This document shows, one piece after another, positions 60,656-64,000 of a stretch of DNA of 64,000 nucleotides. The stretch covers positions 5,828,001-5,892,000 of the forward strand of contig OY540820.1 of NCBI GenBank assembly GCA_961205875.1, in the 5' to 3' direction. Position 1 is the first letter of the stretch. Every line of letters begins with the position of its first letter. The DNA is from Sialis fuliginosa (Eukaryota > Arthropoda > Insecta > Megaloptera > Sialidae). Made by a program: the position numbers and the translations under genes. A model generated the notes under the pieces. It was not told the DNA's origin. It ran no database searches and saw nothing but the letters and a program-made list of their open reading frames with translations.

Positions 60656-60699
60656 TAGCGTAATGGTAGTTGTATAATTTTGTAAAAATATTTTTACAA

Positions 60700-60749
60700 G
60701 CAATAAACGGTTTTACCATAATAATTATTATGGTAAAACCGTTTATTGC
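60700..60749. repeat. Perfect 50-bp palindrome with no spacer
   Basis: GCAATAAACGGTTTTACC followed by ATAATAA is mirrored exactly about 60,724/60,725. An 18-bp palindrome (TGTAAAAATATTTTTACA) adjoins it at 60,681-60,698. It sits in the 3' non-coding tail of the dead Tc1-like element, which appears to end near 60,779. Confidence 0.95.
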
Positions 60750-61090
60750 CGACAATTCCATTAATTTGCACAATAATTGAGGGGGTCTTTTTCAGGGTTC
60801 CGTAGAAAACTAGAAACTGTATGTCACAGCTCTCCCATTCTCTCATTTATATACCTACTAACGGACCTGTCCGCGGCTTCGCCCGCGTTATATAATTTTT
60901 TTATGTGGACAGCACAAATAATAGAAAATTATTTTGCCCGAATTCACCTTTATAATTTAAGCAGCTATGCAGATAAATACATCAAAAACTAACCCCCTGT
61001 CTACTCCGTCATTAGGGGTTGAATGTAGAATTTTTAAAATTTTTATTGAATATTATTTATTTAGATAAACAATTGTTTATGCTATTAACC

Positions 61091-61335
61091 TCTAGTATTA
61101 TAAAGTTTAACTAAATGTCCCTTTAACTGTCATATTATTAACAGAACCAAGCATAATACATTTAATTTAATGGATTTTTAATTTTCTACGCTATGTTTTT
61201 AGAACACATATTATGTACATTTTTCATTTATAGAGCCTAAAATATTGATTTACAGCAAGTTTGTATTATACAAAATTTAGGTTAAAAGAGCATTTAGCGC
61301 TAAAGGCGCTTTAAATTAGTTGATAATACCGGGCA
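61091..61335. mobile_element. Diverged MITE of the CCGGTATTATAAAG family
   Basis: 'tctagtattataaagttt' at the left and 'gataataccgggca' at the right are imperfect inverse copies of the family ends seen at 47,840 and 59,093. The interior has diverged. Confidence 0.5.
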
Positions 61336-61999
61336 TAAGTACTTATTTTTCAAGATATTTTGCAGTTTTATTTTGAAAAAGTTACTCATCTGATTAACAA
61401 AAACAACTCCAGCGATTTTAATAGAACTTTCACTGTACAAAGTCCTCAGACCCTAGAATCATTTTATGCAACATATCAACACACTACTCAATCAAGGAGC
61501 TGAGCAGTAGTAACATTAAAAACGCTTAGCAAAATTGGCATCTGAATTTTTTCGGAACCGATTTGGATGGGATTTTCACTGTGTTATGCCTAAAACCCTG
61601 GAATAAATGTATGCAACATAACAGCATGCTTCTCGATCAAGGTGTTGAGCAGTAGCAGCATTAAAAACGTTTCGGAAAATAAACTTTTACCGAACCGATT
61701 TTAATGAGATTTTCATTGTCACAAAGCAACAAAATATAAACATCGCGGTAGAAAGATCTGCTTGAAGTTTAGAACAGTCGGTCGCGCGAGAATTCAATCA
61801 TTCAATACATTCTTAATAATCGACAACGAAAAAAAAGTTTCGAAAATGACATAGGAAATAAATAATCATTTGTGTAATAGCATCCGGTTATACAAATCGA
61901 CGAAAATCAATTAACTATTTCAAATTGAGTGAATTTATACTAAAACAAAACCCCCCCACCCAACCGTACTATGCGCGTGCGTGCGTGTGTGTGTGTGAG
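61336..61999. other. Repeat-like non-coding DNA
   Basis: Two diverged copies of a segment of about 140 bases ('atcaacacactactcaatcaaggagctgagcag' and 'ataacagcatgcttctcgatcaaggtgttgagcag') suggest a partial tandem duplication. A (GT)n tract ends the region. No gene. Confidence 0.4.
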
Positions 62000-62714
62000 C
62001 AGAGCCGGCCTTTGCGATTCTGGCGCCCCAGGCGAGATTTTTTTTGACCCCCCCCCCCCTCCGCCACAGTGACGATCATTAAAAATTATCCGCACAAAAA
62101 ATAAAAAAAAAACGTGAGAAAATTATCGAAATGAATAAAATGTATAGAAAAATGAAAAATACCATTAAATACACTTGTTATTAATTCATTAGTGTAATAT
62201 AATAATATAATATAACATATAATTGATAAATAATATACAATATAACTAAAATTATATAAAAGATTTCTTCCTGGCTTTCATGTCTGCAAAATTATCGATT
62301 GCTGTCTCAAAATTGAGGTTTGCTACAACTTTATTTTCAATTAAAAGAATAGCCAAATTATTCAACCTATCTTCTATCATAGCCGATCGCAAATAAGTTT
62401 TTATCAATTTTAATTTACTAAAACTTCTTTCACCACTATGTACACTAACCGGAATTGTTACAAGAATCCGCAAAGCCACCCACAGATTTGGCACTGTGCT
62501 TTTCAAGTTTTGTAAAAAAAAATTTAATAAATAATTTATTTTTGATATTAATTAAGCATTTTATTAAGTAAAATGAATTATTTTGCAGAAAAAATCAAAA
62601 CTATTATTCAAAAAATATATACAGCTTAAATTTGGCGCCCTAGAACAGAACATAGAAAAAAAGTTTAAAACAATTGGCGCCCCAGGCTGTCGCCTGGCCG
62701 TTCGGCCGGCCCTG
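62000..62714. mobile_element. 715-bp hAT element carrying a transposase remnant
   Basis: The terminal inverted repeats are CAGAGCCGGCC and CAGGGCCGGCC (inverse at the right), each followed internally by 'ggcgcc' words. The 8-bp flanks are tgtgtgag and tgtgtgtg, a 7-of-8 duplication within a (GT)n target. It carries a C12 run near the left end and the hAT dimerisation frame on the minus strand. Confidence 0.85.
62252..62506 (-). pseudogene. hAT transposase C-terminal dimerisation fragment (ZMYM/TTF type)
   Basis: An 84-codon frame reads 'ILVTIPVSVHSGERSFSKLK', then 'LIKTYLRSAMIEDRLNNLAI' and a final 'KARKK'. This matches the conserved dimerisation region at the end of hAT transposases (usual motif P-V-S-x-A-E-R-S-F-S-K-L-K, here S-G-E-R). 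The catalytic and DNA-binding parts are missing, so it is a deletion derivative. Composition is like its AT-rich surroundings. Confidence 0.88.
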
Positions 62715-62729
62715 TGTGTGTGTGTGTAC

Positions 62730-63209
62730 GCGACACTATTTCGCTCTAAATGTCTGAATATAAATTGCGTTATGAATCTAATTATGCAAACATGTTCCTT
62801 AATTAGAATAAACTTAATTTCCGTATGGAGCATGATTGCTTATAATTATTTATTGCATACGATAATTTATTGCTTTAAAAGTTATCGGGCTTCGCGCGTT
62901 AATGTAATGGGTTCATACGCGAACGCAAGATGTGCACTGTAATCAGGCTTCCGCGGTCGCTTTTATATTATTAACTCATATAGATAGATAGATAGATTTT
63001 TTATTTCGTATAGTGTAAAATATGTCATATAAAAAAATATGCCTACGGTCCTATAGGACAGTTTGAAAACTTGATAGTTTTTTTGTTAATATTGCAAGAT
63101 GCTACCATCTATTGAAATTAATAACAAACATGTTATTTCAAAAGAATATAGTTTGATTGTTGAAATTAGAGCTGTTAAAACGTAATATTATTACCAAATT
63201 AAAATAAAT
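62730..63209. other. AT-rich non-coding
   Basis: Nothing recognised apart from a short (TAGA)n tract near 62,980. Confidence 0.4.
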
Positions 63210-63620
63210 AAAACGGTCAAGTGCGTGTTGGGCACGCACATGATAGGTTTCCGTAGTCATTACGATTTATAAACAAGAGTTATTTCAACGGACGCTCTGA
63301 TAACGACATTTAAATGCAAATATATCGTGACTGAAGGGTTAAAATCAAAAGGTCATGTAACATTTTTTGTTGCATTTTAGACCTATCTAAAGATACCCCA
63401 CTCAATGGAGTAAGTGAATTTTTTTTTTAAAATACTTTTCAGTCTATGGAAAGGGGGTCTAAAAAATTTATTTTTTTTCAAAAATATTATCATTTCTGTT
63501 TTTGGGTTATCATTCTTCGTCCGTATACCAAATTTCATCTTGATCGGCTTAAAATTTTTGAGGACGGATGGACGGACATGGCGAAACTATAAGGTTTCCT
63601 AGTTTTCTACGGAAACTTAA
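63210..63620 (+). repeat. Dispersed retroposon-like repeat
   Basis: It begins 'acggtcaagtgcgtgttgg', followed by 'gcacgcacatgataggtttc', and ends 'tggacggacatggcgaaact' with 'ctacggaaac'. It matches the 15,480-16,075 block in inverse orientation. Ends of this kind are common in lepidopteran repeats (from memory). Confidence 0.65.
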
Positions 63621-64000
63621 AAATGAGTGAGTGCAATATTCATTTAGAAAGATAAATTTAAATGTTGGGCATGTGAGTTAAAGAGAGTGACTACTGTTTC
63701 TTTTAAACAAATTTTCCTGACTTTTCCTGGTTTTCCAGGTGAATTTTTATCTTTTTCTTTGTTTTTAAGCATAGTTTATAAGTTATCGAAGAAAAACGAA
63801 AACATTTAGGGTGATCTAGTTAGTTTAGGCTAGTCATTGAAGAATAATTCGGTCAAAATCATAGACTTATAGAATAGACTGAGCAATAACCTCACAAAAT
63901 TTGACCACTCTTTTGAAAGAGACAAAACGACTATTCGGCCAATACCTGTCTCTTTTCTGTAGGTCTATTAGAATTCTAGAAAGAGACAGTTATTGACCGA
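63621..64000. other. AT-rich non-coding to window end
   Basis: A fragment near 63,710-63,740 ('ttcctgacttttcctgg') resembles the 59,878 MITE repeats. An inverted pair 'cggtcaaa..atagac' and 'ctctttctag' style segments at about 63,850-64,000 hints at another element continuing past the window. Confidence 0.35.

Noticed and set aside
1..64000. CRISPR arrays, bacterial operons, tRNA and rRNA genes
   Set aside because: No regularly spaced direct repeats of CRISPR type, no bacterial-style gene packing, and no cloverleaf or rRNA segment was seen; the window is eukaryotic.

Overview
This is an insect nuclear genome window, very AT-rich. It holds four intron-containing protein-coding genes in a background of transposable-element debris. 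The proteins are conserved animal families. Repeat types with the 'cgcggcttcgctcgcg' head and the 'ggcacgcacatgatagg..tccgtag' motif resemble repeats I associate with Lepidoptera, so a moth or butterfly is the best guess; that placement is inference.

Layout. Positions 1-28,000 have no gene I can support. They hold short terminal-inverted-repeat elements (many hAT-like with 8-bp target duplications), retroposon tails, hairpin insertions and plain AT-rich DNA. Positions 28,272-41,036 (+) carry a four-exon gene for a 382-residue MATH-BTB protein of the speckle-type POZ class, a putative cullin-3 substrate adaptor. Its 7-kb first intron contains a 4.76-kb palindrome, and most of its third intron is one MITE. 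Positions 41,037-49,152 are intergenic. Positions 49,153-50,535 (-) carry UNC119 (217 aa, 3 exons), a lipid-binding chaperone of myristoylated proteins. Positions 51,469-52,144 (+) carry a p24-beta cargo receptor of the TMED2 type (205 aa, 2 exons), divergent from unc119 with a 221-bp MITE between them. Positions 53,611-59,827 (-) carry six exons (1,000 residues) of the histone lysine demethylase KDM2 (JmjC, CXXC, PHD, F-box, LRR); only about a dozen N-terminal residues are missing. The rest, to 64,000, holds a dead Tc1-like transposase, an hAT fragment and other repeats. The four genes look like unrelated housekeeping or regulatory genes and do not form a functional cluster.

Most notable observations. 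(1) A palindrome at 30,327-35,086 has two 2,196-bp arms around a 368-bp spacer. Line-by-line reading found no mismatch in the outer 2.06 kb of each arm and five substitutions, all close to the spacer. It lies inside an intron, so transcription would give a very long hairpin RNA. (2) A complete type I hammerhead ribozyme motif lies at 8,359-8,418, inside a 115-bp foldback insertion with an 11-bp target duplication, and an empty site for this insertion exists elsewhere in the window. A second hammerhead core lies on the opposite strand of the same insertion.

All exon boundaries were inferred by eye from reading frame, GT-AG sites and remembered family sequences. No alignment or database search was run.
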